Below, one piece after another: positions 23,008 through 35,882 of a DNA stretch of 41,736 bases (positions are counted from its first letter, which is position 1; each line of letters opens with the position of its first letter). The notes beneath the pieces were generated by a model. It did no database searches and was not told where the DNA came from. It saw nothing but the letters and a program-made list of their open reading frames with translations. This DNA is from Rhynchosporium graminicola (taxonomy: Eukaryota > Ascomycota > Leotiomycetes > Helotiales > Ploettnerulaceae): assembly GCA_900074885.1 (NCBI GenBank), contig FJUW01000055.1, forward strand, positions 349,723-391,458, written 5' to 3'. The position numbers and the translations under genes were made by a program.

Positions 23008-23863
23008 CCGATTAGGAAAGGATATACTATAATAAGAGAAATTTATTAATCGTTATATTAATATAGAAGTATAGAAAGTAGCCCTTAAAGAAGTTATAAA
23101 TTATAAGCTTAATATTTCACTTAAAACGCTATAGGGAATTACGTTACGCTTAGATCGACTATTAAATAAGCAGATTCCCTTAGTTCCAGAAGGAGGAGGC
23201 ATAAATATAGAGATTATCCACGTTCTAAAGGATCCTATATAACTTGAATTAAATCTAATAGGGATAGCTATAATAAAAGGTTTCTTAAAAAAGTCTAGTA
23301 TTAGAAGAGATAATCGTAAAATCTTTATTAACGCTCTCTCTTAATATAAAGATATTCTATAGAATTGCCCTGAAATCGCTATAGCTATACCTAAAATCGA
23401 AATCGTAATAAACGATTATTTCCGGGCTCGAGCGATAATTAATAGTAATGCCGAAGTTAATATAGTAGACGCTTCACTCGCTAAATAAGTAAATTTAGTT
23501 ATTATTAAAATTAAAAAGTACTCCTACATAACGATTACTAGAAAAGATCTGAATTTCGAAGGTTATATTAATAACGTTTATATTAATATTAGTAGAGTAA
23601 AGAACTATACCGACTTTATAATAGTAGATAATATAAACTACGATATCTTACTCGGAATGCCCTTTATACTAGAAAGCCGGATAGGTTTCTTCTATCCTAG
23701 TAATAGTAGATTAGAGGCTACTTTTATAAAAATTTAATTAAACGATGAAAGGAAAGGTTTTAGCTATAGGAGACAGGCCTTCTATAGAGAAGAGGGAAAA
23801 CTAGAGGCCGGCCCTCGACCTAGGCAAGATACTAGTAGCGATAAGGAAAGCTTAGATAGATAG

Positions 23864-23886
23864 ACTCATAAGATAGTCTCACGAGC
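23864..23886. repeat. 23-bp palindrome, copy 4 (pol of B)
   Basis: Left arm ACTCATAAGAT, right arm GTCTCACGAGC; 7 of 11 pair. In the pol frame it reads THKIVSRA. Confidence 0.7.
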
Positions 23887-25560
23887 GAAAAAGAGGAGAA
23901 AAAGAAAGAAAAAGATAGGGTTTTCTAGGAATTCAGGAGTTATTAATATAGCGTCTAAGGAGATCTTTATAATCTAATTAGGTCACGATAATAACGATTA
24001 GATATTTACATTCGATAATACTCTTATGAATTCGGAATCGGAACCAGAGAAATAATAAGTAGGAGTTAGCTATATAGAAAAAGTGAAAGCTAAGTTTAAA
24101 ATCAATATGATATATAAGAAGAAAGCTAATAAAGTTAAACCAGTAGATCTAGTGCACTCTAATAGATAAATTCCTAGTAGAATTACCAATTAGTTTAAGA
24201 AAGATAAAAAGGAAAGACTTCCTACTACTAATAGAAAATATAACAAATTTATTACTAGTAGATTTATAAAAACTTAACCTAGGATACGTCTTACGAAAGA
24301 AAGGTTCGACAAGTTAATAATTAGGAAGAGACTCTAAAAACAGGAGAGAGACTTACTCTATTATACTCTTCTTAACTGAGAAATAGTATTAGGATAGGGT
24401 TTTAAGGACCTTAGAACTATTAAGGAAGAGGTTACTCTACTAATTGAGATTAAAATAGTATCTTACGAAGCCTAGTAGGAAAGAACGTTTAGAGTTCCAA
24501 AAGTACTATAAGAGAAGGTTATTAAAATACTAAAAGAGCGCCTAAAGTAAGGAATTCTGGAGCTATACTATAGAGCTTACCGGAATAAATAGTTTCTTAT
24601 TACTAAGAAAGATAAAGGTACCTATCGACTGATTACTACTATAGTGGAAATAAATAGAGTTACTATCAGAGACGCTAATATACTACTTAACGTTAACTAA
24701 TTCTTAGCAGAATTTACTAGACTTACTATAGCCTCGCTTATCGACTTACTATCTAGATACGACTAGTTCCTCCTCGATCTACGATCGCGAGATATAATAG
24801 TAATTCAGATACTTATTAGCTTTCTACGAATAATAAGGTTACTATAAGGCGCGATAAACTTAATAGCTTAGTTTATACGAGTTATATTAGAGATCTTGAT
24901 TAATTGCGTTCTAAACGTAGTATTACCCTATATAGATAATATCGGAGTTAAGGGCTTAAGATCTTTCTATAACTACGAGGAAGTACTTACTTTCCCTGGA
25001 ATCCGACGATTTATACTAGAATATATTCGAAATGTCGACAAAGTCTTAGTGCGATTTGAAAGAGCGGGAGCTACTATAGGGCCGAAATCTTAATACTATA
25101 TGCCTGGATTGAAAATTATTAGATTTATTATAGACTATGAAAGCTAATACCTAGATACTATAAAAGTGCTTAAGATCTAAGAGTAGGAAAAGTGCGATAG
25201 TGCGACTGAAGCGAGGGTATTTATTAGAGTATATATCTACTATCGGATCTGGATCGAATATTTCGCTACTATTACTATACTTATCTATGCTAACTTTAAG
25301 AAAGGAGTTGAATTCAACTAGAGTAATAGATATAAATTAGCTATAGTACTCTTGAAAAATAAACTGCTAAGTATACTGGCACTTATTAGTATCGACTATA
25401 GTCTTAATACCGGGGATATTATCCTTATAGTAGATATGAGTATACTTAGATAGGGAGCTATTTTATAGCAGAAAGATTCAAAAGGAAAATAATACCCTTC
25501 CAGATTTAAGAGCGGTTTATAGTCGACCTCGGAAGCGAAGTATAATACTACTAAAAGAGA

Positions 25561-25565
25561 GTACT
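25561..25565 (+). repeat. target-site duplication of gypsy-2, left
   Basis: GTACT, repeated at 33345-33349 right after the gypsy-2 3' LTR. Collapsing the two copies rejoins element B RNase H. Confidence 0.9.
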
Positions 25566-25833
25566 TATGACGACAGCTCACCTGAATATCACATGAGAAG
25601 AAGGATAGATACTAGGGCCCAAGTTCATAGGTATCCCGGTAGAACTAGTATCCGACTCGGTATAGTATCGGACTAGTACTAGCATATATATATAAGGTGC
25701 CTTATACTCTATCTCTCTTCTTCTTCCTTCCTTATCTTTTTGTTTCCTTTATAGTAGACTATATAAGACTGCTCTTAGCTTCCCTACTTATTTATTCTTG
25801 CTTATATACTGCCTCGAGTCTTATGTCGTTATA
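25566..25833 (+). repeat. gypsy-2 5' LTR
   Basis: Starts TATGACGACA and ends TGTCGTTATA, an inverted pair of ten bases with one mismatch. The TATA box is at 25685-25695, followed by a C/T-rich tract. It differs from the 3' LTR mostly by transitions. Confidence 0.94.
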
Positions 25834-26000
25834 TTAAATAAAAAGATTAAGATAGCCGGAGATAGCTTGCTATAATATCTTACTACTGAGTTAGTTATTT
25901 AATAACTACTCGCATATAGCCGAGATACTAGAGATCTCTTAGATAGCTATGAATCAGGGTTTAATTTAGCTTATTATAAATAGTATAATAGAGAAGGTCT
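25834..26000 (+). other. gypsy-2 leader, no frame readable
   Basis: The bases after the LTR (TTAAATAAAAAG) do not give a recognisable primer-binding site, perhaps because of RIP. Confidence 0.4.
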
Positions 26001-27620
26001 TTACTAACGCTCCTTTAATAACTCTCTTAGTATAAAGGAATTATAGATAGATTTTAAAGAAAGTATAATAAATACCCTAGAACTTTAATCTCTACGTATT
26101 ACCGCCGAAATAGCCCTAATATACTCCTTTTTAAGCTACTATTATAGCTCCTAATTAATAAACTAGAGACCCCTCTAGTTCTAAGGGACCTCGACGCGAT
26201 CCCCCTCGCTCTACTTCCGAACCTAATCTATTATACTCTTCCTTACCTTAAATATCTCTTATACTAGAGAATATTAATACCTTATTAAGGAAGTACTAAC
26301 TGAGAGGGAAAGGAAAATAAAAGCGAAATTCCCTAGGAGTATAATCGCTAAGTACTCTTATTACTATAGATAATTCGAACCTGATCTATTCCTTCTTATA
26401 ACGATTAGCGGACTAGAAGAAAAAGAATAACTCTCTAGAAGATACTATAAATAAACTAATCTCCGTATAAGATAAGTTCCTTATAGGGGTCTCTTACTTA
26501 TCTTCGACTCTCCTACTAGAACTAATACTATAATCTCTGCGTATTCTAGAGTTTAATAAGCTAATAAACTCTATTCTAATACGTAGTACCGAAAGAGAGG
26601 ATATTATTCCTAATAAACTTTCTCCCTCTCCTAGCGCCGAATCAGTAGAGTCACGCCCTAGGAAGTCTTATTTTACTAAGAAGATCCTACTCTTAGATAA
26701 TAGATCGGACTCTATCTTCCTCTAATAAAGAGTATCGATACGAGACTAGCTAGCTATAAACGCTAACTACTACTTTACGGACTTCTCCCGGCGCGTTCTC
26801 GTATAGGGACTAGTTACTAGATTAGCTAAGGAGTATCTTACGCTTTAGTACTTAGCTAATAAGTTTAAGACTAGTAATAAAATAATCTCCTTATTAGAAG
26901 AGAACTTTCTTACTAGTTTAGAAGAAGATAACTATTATAACGCTTTCTACTACTTAGAAATATAATAACCTAGCTATATACGCGAGACCTTCGCCGAGTT
27001 TCGTAGTCGATTTCAAAGTGCTACTATCTAAAGTAAGATTAAAAAGAAAGAGTAGTTCTTTTATATATAAGATAAGATTATACTATCCTTACGCGCTTTA
27101 ACCCTTATTATTAAACTAATATAGAATAAGGATTACGCTTCTATAGCTAGATCCTTACTTTCTTTTAATACTAAGCGTCGCTATAACTCAGAATATACTT
27201 ATCCCGAGAAAGCTACTACTTAGGTATAGTACTATAAGCTTACTATTACTACTACGACTACTACTAGTCCTACTTCTTACTAGTCCCTAAGCTTAGCCCC
27301 TCGATAAACTACTCCCGCACTATATATACGTACCTTTACCTTAGTATAAGCTAGTACTCCTTCTGCGCTAAAACGCTCTAATACCTCGACCGGAGAACCT
27401 CTTAGGTATTATAGTTATAAATAGCTTAGTCATATTAAGCTAAACTGCCCTAACCTGCCTAAGGTCTAATTAATCGACGAATTTCCGGAAGAGAAGAAAA
27501 TAACTAATAAAGTAGTAGAGGATATACCCTCCGAATCTAAACTAATACTAGAGGGAAATAATAAGGCCTAGGTAAAAACTCCTTCCTAGGTCTACGTAAG
27601 TATAATCTCTCTAATCTTAA
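26000..27620 (+). pseudogene. gypsy-2 gag: capsid and zinc knuckle
   Basis: A capsid stretch at about 26790-27110 reads LAKEYLTLxYLANKFKTSN, SLLEENFLTSLEEDNYYN and TFAEFRSRFQSATI, as in gag of fungal chromoviruses. A zinc knuckle (about 27405-27450) reads YYSY, then HIKLNC: both Cys of CX2C have become Tyr while the His and final Cys remain. The knuckle is in a different frame from the protease that follows (27703 onward), consistent with a programmed frameshift or separate frames. N-terminal parts are hard to read and some frame changes are possible. Confidence 0.72.
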
Positions 27621-30600
27621 CCTTAACTCCTTAATTAGAAGTAAGTAATTTATATACTCGACTATAGTTAGTATAAACGGGCTAGGAGTCTCTATAAATA
27701 GCTTAATCGATACCGAAGCGAACGGTTATCTATTTATTAATTATACTCTTACTGAATAATTATCAGGGGCCCTTAGTATCAAAATCGAGCTACTGCCCTA
27801 TTCTATTCTAATACGTAGGTTCTAATAGTCTATTAGAACTTATATTACTTATTTTATATGTTTATACTTTTCTATTAATAGTAAGCGTATTTATAATTAC
27901 CTTTTTATTCTCCTCGATTTAGGATAATAAGATATGATTATTAGTATCAAATAGATATAACGATTTCAGGTTAAGCTAGATACGCTCTACTATAAGCTAC
28001 TATAGCCGGAATAATATCTAGTTACTCTCTAATATAATAAGGAGATAATTATAACTCTACTGCCTTATAAACTTAGTATTAATTAATCTTACTAAATCGA
28101 TACTAACGCGCGGGACTTAGCTATAAACTAACTAGATTAATACTAATTATATTAAATAGTAGCGATATAGTATATTAACGTATTATCCTTACTATTTAAC
28201 TTATTTCCGCTTATCGCTAAGGAATCCGAACCTTTCTCCGCTCCGAATCCATCGAGAAAGGTACTTGCCCTAAAACCTTACTATAAGTGCTCTTCTTAAC
28301 CTCTAAGGATCTAGAAACTAGTTCCGATTTACTAAATTAGTACTATAGCTTTTCATTTTAATATAAAACGTAAAAGCTCTAAATTATTCTTTACTAGTAT
28401 CTACGAGATAGATCGCCTCTTATAAGACTATCTAAATAATAACTCCTCTAAGGATCTCGATACTGAACGACTCGTAGCTGAAAAGCTACCGGAATAGTAC
28501 TATACCCTTAAGGAGGCCTTTTCTAAGCGGGATTCTAATATTCTTCTACTATATCGCTTATCCGATTATAAAATTATTCTAGAAGAACTATTATCTAATG
28601 TATATTCGCTCTTATATTAGTAATCTATAGATAAATTATAAGTAACTAAGAAGTATCTTATAGAGAACCTAGATAAGGGATTTATCGAATCTAGCTAAAG
28701 TCCTTTCGCTTCACTTATATTATTCGTTAAGAAGGCTAATAGAGGATTACGCTTCTATATCGATTATTATAAGCTTAATATGATTACTCGAAAGGGTTTA
28801 TACTTAATACCTAGGATCGATAAGCTCTTAATCTATATATCTAAAGTAGTGATTTTCACTAAACTAGATATCCGAGTAGTATTTAACTATATCTATATAC
28901 ACCCTGAATCGGAAGAGTATATTACCTTTCGAACCCGCTTCGGATCATATAAATATAAAGTACTACCTTTTAGGCTCTATAACGGACCTAGTATATACTA
29001 GTGATATATAAATAATATACTACTAGATTACCTAGATAACTTCTATATAGCTTACTTAGATAATATCCTTATATACTCGGAAACGCTCTAGGAATATAAG
29101 GAATATATTAAATTAGTACTATAACGCTTAATAGATACCGGACTCTAGGTAGATATTAAGAAAAGCGAGTTCTATATTACTCGGACTAAATACCTCGGAT
29201 ATATCGTTATTACTAATAGAATCGAGCTAGACCTTGAGAAGGTAGTACTATTAGTAGACTAGAAGTACCCCGAAATAGTAATAGCTATGAAATCTTTCCT
29301 AGGATTCTGTAATTTCTACTATTAATTTATTCGGAATTTCAGTCTTATCGCTAAACCTCTCTTAATACTTACCAGGCTTATAGTACTATAGAATTTTACT
29401 AATAATTATAAGAAGTCCTTCGACGATTTGCGTTAATAGCTACTATTAGTGCAGAAACTATATTATTTCGACTCTAACTTATAGACTAAACTAGAAACTA
29501 ATACCTCTGATAGTATAATAGCTAGAGTTATCTCCTAATTATATAAAGATAACTAGTAGTATCTAATTAGATTCTACTTCTATATTCTTAATAGATACGA
29601 ACTAAACTAGAAGATCTATAATAAGGAATTATACGCTATTATTAAGTCTTTCCGGAAATAGAGACCGGAACTTATATCTCTACGACGCTATATTAGTATA
29701 TATATAGACTATCGATCCTTAGAATACTTTATAACTACTAAGGTCCTAATTAGTAAGTAAGCTAGATAGATAGAATTCCTTTTCGAATTTAACTTTTAAA
29801 TTATATATACGCTTAGTAAAGATAACGCTAAAGCTAATATCCTTAGCTATAAAGAATAAGATCTAAGGATATAGGAATAATAGAAATAGGATAATAGATC
29901 TCGGGTTTTATTACCTCTAGACTATCTAGACCCTAGGATTAACGCGGAACTAGCTAAGTATTATATCGATTAAATTAGTTATATATTTCTAATATCGCTA
30001 GGGACTAATACGCTTCTGGAACTCGTACGTAACTCTTTTAATTTAATCAAGAAACTATACTAATTTAACTAAGAATTATTCTCTAATAAACGGAATATAT
30101 TAGGAAATAGCTATACTATTAATAATAGTTTACTACTTTATAATAGTTATCTATACGTATAACGCTATACCTCGCTATATACTCGTTTAATTAGCGAAGT
30201 CTACGATTAAGTTTCTTCCGCTTATCTAAATACTCGTAAGACCGCCGAAATGATTTCTACTTATTACTACTAGAAAGGACTCGTATCGGATATAAAATAG
30301 TATACTCGTAATTACTACCTCTACTAGTACTCTTATCTGAAGTAGACGAGATAGTAAGGATTCCTTCACTTATTACTAGTACTTAGCTACTTTATATAGT
30401 ATCTAGCTATAGATTTTAAGGATTTCTCGCTTAATAACTAGGGATTTAATAGGATATTAGTATTTATCGACCGCTTAGGGAAGGACTCTGTATTAATACT
30501 ATACTACTATAATATCGATACCCGCGGGATAGCGATATTATTTATATAATAGATATATCGTTTCGGATATACCCCTAAGTTAATTATATCTGACCGAGGA

Positions 30601-31570
30601 GCTTAGTTTATCTTATCCTTCTAGTAAGAGTTTTACTATATAATTAGAGTTAAAGTTAAGCTTTCTACCTCTTTCTACTAGTAAACTAATAGATAAACGA
30701 AGATTATGAACTAGTATATTAACTAACGCCTTAGACCTTTTATTAATTACTACTAGAGTAACTAGGGCGAACTACTACTAATAATAGACTACGCCTAAGT
30801 AACCTTGCTTTATAATTCTATCGGTATAACGCTATATACCCTTAAATATAGTATATTACTACGGAATAGCTAGGATTAGAAGTAACCTACCGGATCGATA
30901 TCGCAAGAGAAGCTTAATTATACTAATACTAAATCCCTAGCTAAATATACTAAATCCGCTATCGAGGTTATAAAAGCTAATATATTAGCTGCCTAGTAGA
31001 AGATAAGCGCTATAACTGACCCGAAATAGCGTAATATTAACTAGGAAGTTAGAGATAAGGTATTTCTCTCTATAAGGAACCTTAAGAATTACTAGCCGAG
31101 TAAGAAGCTATCTAGCCTCTAAGCAGGATTATACTAGGTCCTAGCTAAGATCGGATACTCTTATAAGCTGGATTTACTCTCTAGATCTTCTATATATAAT
31201 ATATTCGCCCCTAAATTGCTCTTCAAAGACCCGGACGACCTGTTACTAGGCTAGGAGTTACTAAATCCGCTCCCGGAGGTTATTACTACTTAAGAAGAGT
31301 AGGAGTTATAAGATATACTCGCTATATAGCTCCTAAGAGGTAATCTGAAGTATCAAGTTAGCTAGCTAGGCTATAACTCGGACCTAACTTAGTATAACGC
31401 TTCCGACTTAATAAGTACTCAATATAAGCTTAGAGACTTCTATACTATTAACATAAGTAAACATAAACATCCGAATAAACTAGATTAGTAGATTAAAGCT
31501 TAAGAAGATAGAATAGATAACTATAGTTACTTAGAGGATAATAGGCTATTATAGTTACTAGTATTAAAAA
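27620..31570 (+). pseudogene. gypsy-2 pol: protease, RT, RNase H, integrase, chromodomain-like tail
   Basis: One frame carries all domains. The protease has SLIDTEANG (27700-27726), where the Gly of DTG is Glu. RT, including an open stretch at 28780-29001, has GLRFYIDYYKLN, TRKGLYLIPRID, FTKLDIRVVFNYI and TFRTRFGSYKYKVLPF; its active site reads YLDN (29053-29064) instead of YxDD. LGFCNFYY marks the thumb. RNase H resumes at EIYNKELYAI-like sequence near 29620 and runs into integrase, with FIDRLGKDS near 30465 and YQTNR near 30685. A chromodomain-like stretch, LRGNLKYQVSQLGYNSDL, lies near 31330. About 60 nonsense changes. Confidence 0.88.
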
Positions 31571-31619
31571 TTTATTACTAAGGATAATCCCCTGATTATA
31601 CTCTATAATAACGCTATAT

Positions 31620-32580
31620 CTAAAACTCTACTTCCTTTAATAATTCTACTTTACTAGCTTTCTCTCTTAAGTTCTCCGGAGCTTCTAGTAAATCTAGAAT
31701 ATCTAGAACTAGAACTATTATATCTAACTTCTTACTTAAATCTGCTAATATAGCTCTAGTAGTAGACTAAGTATAATAGCTAATCCTACGAGATTTCTTC
31801 TTTAGGGAAAGTCCGAGAGTATCTAGATCTAACGCTATCTCTGAACTAGAAGGCAAATTCCTATTTCTCTTAGTATCAGATATCGTAGCTTTAAATATAG
31901 CTTTCTTTATAAATTCCCGTATAATACTATTTAACTCCTTTATCTGCTTTAATACTATTTATACTATTAACTTAGACTTCGCTAAATCTACTATTAAAAG
32001 ATCTAGATCCTATATTACGTTAGTATCGTACTAGTATCTAAGGGTTTAAGATCTTAACTTATTGCCTTAATAAACTCTAACTCCTTAAATACTTTCTCTA
32101 TAGAACGCCTTAAAGCTTAAGTCTCTACTAATTATATAATAGTAATCTCTAACGTAATAGTAGAAGTAGTATATTTCGCGAGATAATAGATCTAATTAAT
32201 CGCCTTATAAGTAGCTATAATACTGCCCCGATTCAGCTCCGCGTCCTTAGCTTCGCCGCTAGGAAGTAAACCGGATAAGATAATATACTCTATATTAATA
32301 TAGTTAAGTAACTATAATACGTTAGTATATATAATTACGTTCAGGTTCAAGTAACTTATATACTTATAACTGCTCTTTAACGCCGAATAATACTTATAAA
32401 GCTTAGAGTTAGGCTTATTAAACGAATATAGAAGTTCCAGAATAGGAGTATTATTATACTTTATCTTAAGAAAGGCGCGAATATATTATAGGTAATATAT
32501 ATAATACGCTACCGAAAGAGTACTAGCGGGAACTAGTAAGAGCACTATAGGAGTTAGCGTTATAGATCCGTGAAACCCTT
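31620..32580 (-). pseudogene. gypsy-2 antisense extra frame, unknown function
   Basis: Counterpart of 1976-2937. It reads GFHGSITLTPIVLLLVPAST, then LLYSFNKPNSKLYKYY, SGLLPSGEAKDAELNRGSII and FKELEFIKAIS, then, after a frame change near 32030, DLDLLIVDLAKSKLIV and SSSEIALDLDTLGLSLKKK. It ends at TAG 31620-31622. The stretch that is open in one copy is mostly open in the other, and the stops fall at different places, so an intact protein existed before RIP. No domain recognised. The protein could extend upstream to about 32700. Confidence 0.52.
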
Positions 32581-33076
32581 ATACCTCACCTGAAGACTAT
32601 CTTTAATACTAAGGCGAGGAACTTACTTATAATAAGAGAAGAGTTAATTAAGTCGATTGATATATAAGATTATAGTAGACTACTATAGTAATTAGTAATA
32701 ATACTTACTCTAGGAACTATATCGTAATCTAGGGAGAGTAAACTTATAAGTTTAAGTAGTTATCGCGGTTAAAAAGGAAAAGCTCTAATATTAATAAACC
32801 CTTTCCTTTATATACTTTACGCCCTACTGAAACTCGACTCCTGCTATAAATAGATAAACTAAATATAGCTTACTGCCTAATTTAGAAGCTACGACTAATA
32901 TAGTACTATTATAGCGACGTAACTAGTTAGAACCTAATAAAGAATTTACTACTACTAAAGAGCAGCTAGCGCCTATTACGCTAATATCGACGAAAACAGT
33001 TATAATAAAGACTAATTTCTAGTATAAAGTATAACCTTCCGAGCTTAGGGTTAAGCTCTTCTTAGGGGGAGGGTAA

Positions 33077-33344
33077 TATAACGATAGCTTACCTGAATAT
33101 CATATAAGAAGAAGGATAGATACTAGGGCCTAAGTTCATAGGTATCCCGGCAGAACTAGTGTCCGACTCGGTATAGTATCGGACTAGTACCGGTATATAT
33201 ATATAAGGTGCTTTACACTCTATCTCTCTTCTTTTTCCTTCCTTATCTTTTTGTTTCCTTCGTATTAGACTATATAAGACCGCTCTTAGCCTCCCTACTT
33301 GTTTATTCTTGCTTATATACCGCCTCGAGTCTTGTGTCGTTATA
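33077..33344 (+). repeat. gypsy-2 3' LTR
   Basis: Preceded by a purine tract (33065-33073, AGGGGGAGGG type). Starts TATAACGATAG and ends TGTCGTTATA. The TATA box is at about 33194-33206. Confidence 0.94.
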
Positions 33345-33349
33345 GTACT
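33345..33349 (+). repeat. target-site duplication of gypsy-2, right
   Basis: GTACT, identical to 25561-25565. Confidence 0.9.
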
Positions 33350-35211
33350 AAGGAGCCCTGAAAGCTATAAAAAAGATATAGAACGAAATCTATAGCTACT
33401 ATTTCATACTGGAAATAGATATTAAGGTACTCGTTGAGTAACTGAATAGTACCGCTAGCGACTTACTAGGAGCGCTACTTACTAATTAGATTACCTGGAT
33501 ACGCCTTATAGATTTCGAAGTTAAGTATATTACTAGTACGAAGAATACTACTGCGGACGGACTATCCAGGAGAAGCTAGGAATATCCCTCTGATATCGCT
33601 GAAAAGGATAAATAAGATATTAATAATTAGGTTACGGATTAATTATTATTAGTATTAGTATTCAGTATAGTAATAGCACTCGTAAGATAGTCTTAAGGGT
33701 CTAGGATCCTCAAACTATCTTATTCTAATGAATCCGAAGAATTTGCAGTTTATCTATCGATATTAAAGAGGCCTCTAACGATTAAACCTAATGCCTTTAA
33801 GGACTTTAAATTCTAAGTATTATAACGATTTATTAAGAATAGATCTCTTTATATAAGGGCTGATAATATATTTCTAGTGCGACTTATAGTAGATAGTGCC
33901 TATAAAAGGTATCGTTTGATCAGAGAAGTCTACGATAAAGCTATTTATAAAGGCGCTGAAGCTACTTACTATCGAATTTCTAAGAGATTCTTCTAGAGAG
34001 GTTCTTTTAAAGGCTATAAAGCTTTTATTACGAGCTGCGAAAGATACTAAAAGCGGAGATCTGATCGAGAAGAGAACCCGCTGCACCTGACTTAGCTGAC
34101 TAGAATATAGACTAAGGTCAGTTTGAACATTTATACTATTCTAAAGCGTGATAATAGTAAAGGAAGCTTTGTTTTAGCTAAAAAGGACCTTTCGGGATAG
34201 CTAGAAGGAAAACCTCTCTCTTCTATTAAAGCTAAAGATATCGCAAAATTCATCTAGGAAGATATTATATATTAGTATAGACTCTTTAGATAACTAGTTA
34301 TTAATAGAGGACCTGAAAACAAGGCTATTATTAAAGCCTTCACGAAGAAATACAGAGTTAAAAGGATCCAGATCTTAGTATATAACTCTAAAGCTAATAG
34401 GAGTATTAAGAGAGCTTATCTTAATATACTAGATAGTCTTTCTAAGTTAACTAATAGAGGTTTTTATCGTTAGACTAATAAGTTTCATAATGTTCTCTTT
34501 ACTTCTCGAACCTTAGTTTATAAACTAACTAAAGTTACGCCCTTTTACTAATTATACGGACGCGAAGTAGTACTACCCTTAGAAACTCGATACCTAGTTT
34601 AGAGGGAGTTTAATCACGAAAGTATTAAGTCTAGGGGTAATTTACTTATAATACGATACTACTAATTAGAGTTATAGGATAAAGATTTAGAAGAAATAGT
34701 ACTTCGGAAGCGGTAATTACGACTATAAGCTAAGGACTATTAGGACTAAAGCCGAGTACTTAAGAAAATACCGATATAATAACATGACCTAGTTTTAGTA
34801 TACGATATTAAGAACTCTTTAGATATATCTTCTAATAATAAACTTAACTACTGCTAGCTAGATCTATATAGAGTAGAGAAAGTTAATCAAAAGAAGGGTT
34901 TTTATACTCTATAGGAGTTAGATAGAGTCACGAAGGAAGGCACTTACGCTGCAAATTAGCTAAAGCGATTTATTTAGCGCGATAATATAGTAATTCCGGA
35001 CGATTCCGAGAGTGAATTAAGCTCTTCCGAAGACGACGATAACGCTAACGACTCGGATTATTCAGATAATAGTGCTATCGAAGACGAAATTAATCTTCCT
35101 CTAACTGCACTAAATTAATCTAACTCGACCTCACTACCTTTAAAGCCTACTCTTCAAGTTATATTACCGCAAATTTCTGAGGTAAGGAAACGCTTATATA
35201 GACGAGTTTGA
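33350..35211 (+). pseudogene. element B pol, second part: RNase H end and integrase
   Basis: Directly continues 25560. RNase H reads GALKAIKKI, LEIDIKVLVE and STKNTTADGLSRR. The integrase zinc region follows near 33850-34070, with AEATYYRISKRFF and SCERY as the remnants of HHCC. Catalytic core pieces include INRGPENKAII (34300-34335) and RAYLNMLDSL-like sequence near 34410. The C-terminus has an acidic stretch DDSESELSSSEDDD (about 34998-35040) and ends at TGA 35209-35211, a stop not created by TGG or CAG mutation and so probably the real one. No chromodomain seen. The palindrome at 33678 sits here in another reading frame. Confidence 0.8.
33678..33700. repeat. 23-bp palindrome, copy 5 (pol of B, after gypsy-2)
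   Basis: Left arm ACTCGTAAGAT, right arm GTCTTAAGGGT; 8 of 11 pair. Here the pol frame reads it shifted by one (LVR, stop, S, stop, G). Confidence 0.72.
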
Positions 35212-35801
35212 TCTCTTTTGAGGAGATAGGAATATCTCTTATGCTATCGGGGAAAGGGTTATTATATTCACTCTTTATTTTATTACTTTTCTTTGTTTTT
35301 TTTCTAGATCTTTTACTTATTTTCACCCCTTTCCTATTAAATTAATATATTCTGTATAAAAATTGTTAGATTATTTACTACTTATTTCCTTACTTCAAAT
35401 ATCCTTGTTTTACTCTTTTTGTACGTATTTTCCTCTATTATAATTAGCTTCACCTTTAGTTATTTATATTTTACTTTTACTATAGAGTTATGCTTCGCTT
35501 AATTGAGCCTAGTGTATTGACGTTGCTGTTCGCTTAGCCTTCTTAGCACGTCGAATTGTTATGTTTACCTTGTTTACTTGCCTAATCGGGTAGTCGCATA
35601 GGGTCAGTCAGGGAAGGCAAGAGATTACGCGAACGGACAGCTAAGCGAGACTATATGACTTACTATAAAGGCTCCCTCCCTCCTACTCCCTCTTACTAAA
35701 AATACTAACTGCTACTATAAACTACGCTAGTAAGCTTTTACTTACGATTATAACTTTAAAATAAATTTCTGCTATACGAATTCTTCTAAGGTAATACTTT
35801 G
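35212..35801 (+). other. spacer between element B pol and ORF3
   Basis: It is strongly T-rich on the plus strand from 35260 to 35480. It carries a TATA-like ACTATAAAGG (about 35661-35670) followed by a C/T-rich tract, about 130 bp ahead of ORF3, which could be a promoter or leader for ORF3. No frame is readable. ATCTCTTATGCTATCGGGGA (35234-35253) recurs with few changes at 38070-38089. Confidence 0.45.
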
Positions 35802-35821
35802 ATAAAAACACTACTCGTGAT

Positions 35822-35843
35822 ACTCTTGAGACGTATTAAGAGT
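35822..35843. repeat. 22-bp palindrome, copy 6 (ORF3)
   Basis: Left arm ACTCTTGAGAC joined directly to GTATTAAGAGT without the central base; 9 of 11 pair. The ORF3 frame reads LLRRIKS. Confidence 0.72.
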
Positions 35844-35882
35844 GTAAATACTACCTTCGATATAGCACCTCCGGCTTCTAGT

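Larger units (their letters stand above)
22541..25560 (+). pseudogene. element B pol, first part: protease, RT, start of RNase H
   Basis: The frame that includes 24896-25093 is read. A protease motif near 23425-23465 reads AIINSNAEVNIVD, where a gypsy protease has DSGAEVN, so the catalytic Asp is Asn. A second protease signature is LLGMPFILES (23650-23680). RT shows YRAYRNK, INRVTIRDANI, ASLIDLLSRYD, and an active site YIDN (24929-24940) in place of [YF]xDD. Then come ERAGATIGPKS and the MPGLKI motif typical of one fungal gypsy group. RNase H begins with EAKYNTTKREY and is cut at 25565 by gypsy-2. TAG/TAA stops are frequent. Confidence 0.85.
25566..33344 (+). mobile_element. gypsy-2: full-length Ty3/gypsy chromovirus
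   Basis: A 7779-bp element with 268-bp LTRs at both ends, a GTACT target duplication, gag, pol with a chromodomain-like end, an antisense frame and a purine tract before the 3' LTR. It belongs to the same family as gypsy-1. It inserted into RNase H of element B, so it is younger than B. It is RIP-degraded and not active. Confidence 0.95.

Noticed and set aside
24373..24398. Possible eleventh palindrome (CTGAGAAATAGTATTAGGAT)
   Set aside because: Needs an insertion and pairs poorly; the same goes for a weak match near 37547-37580.
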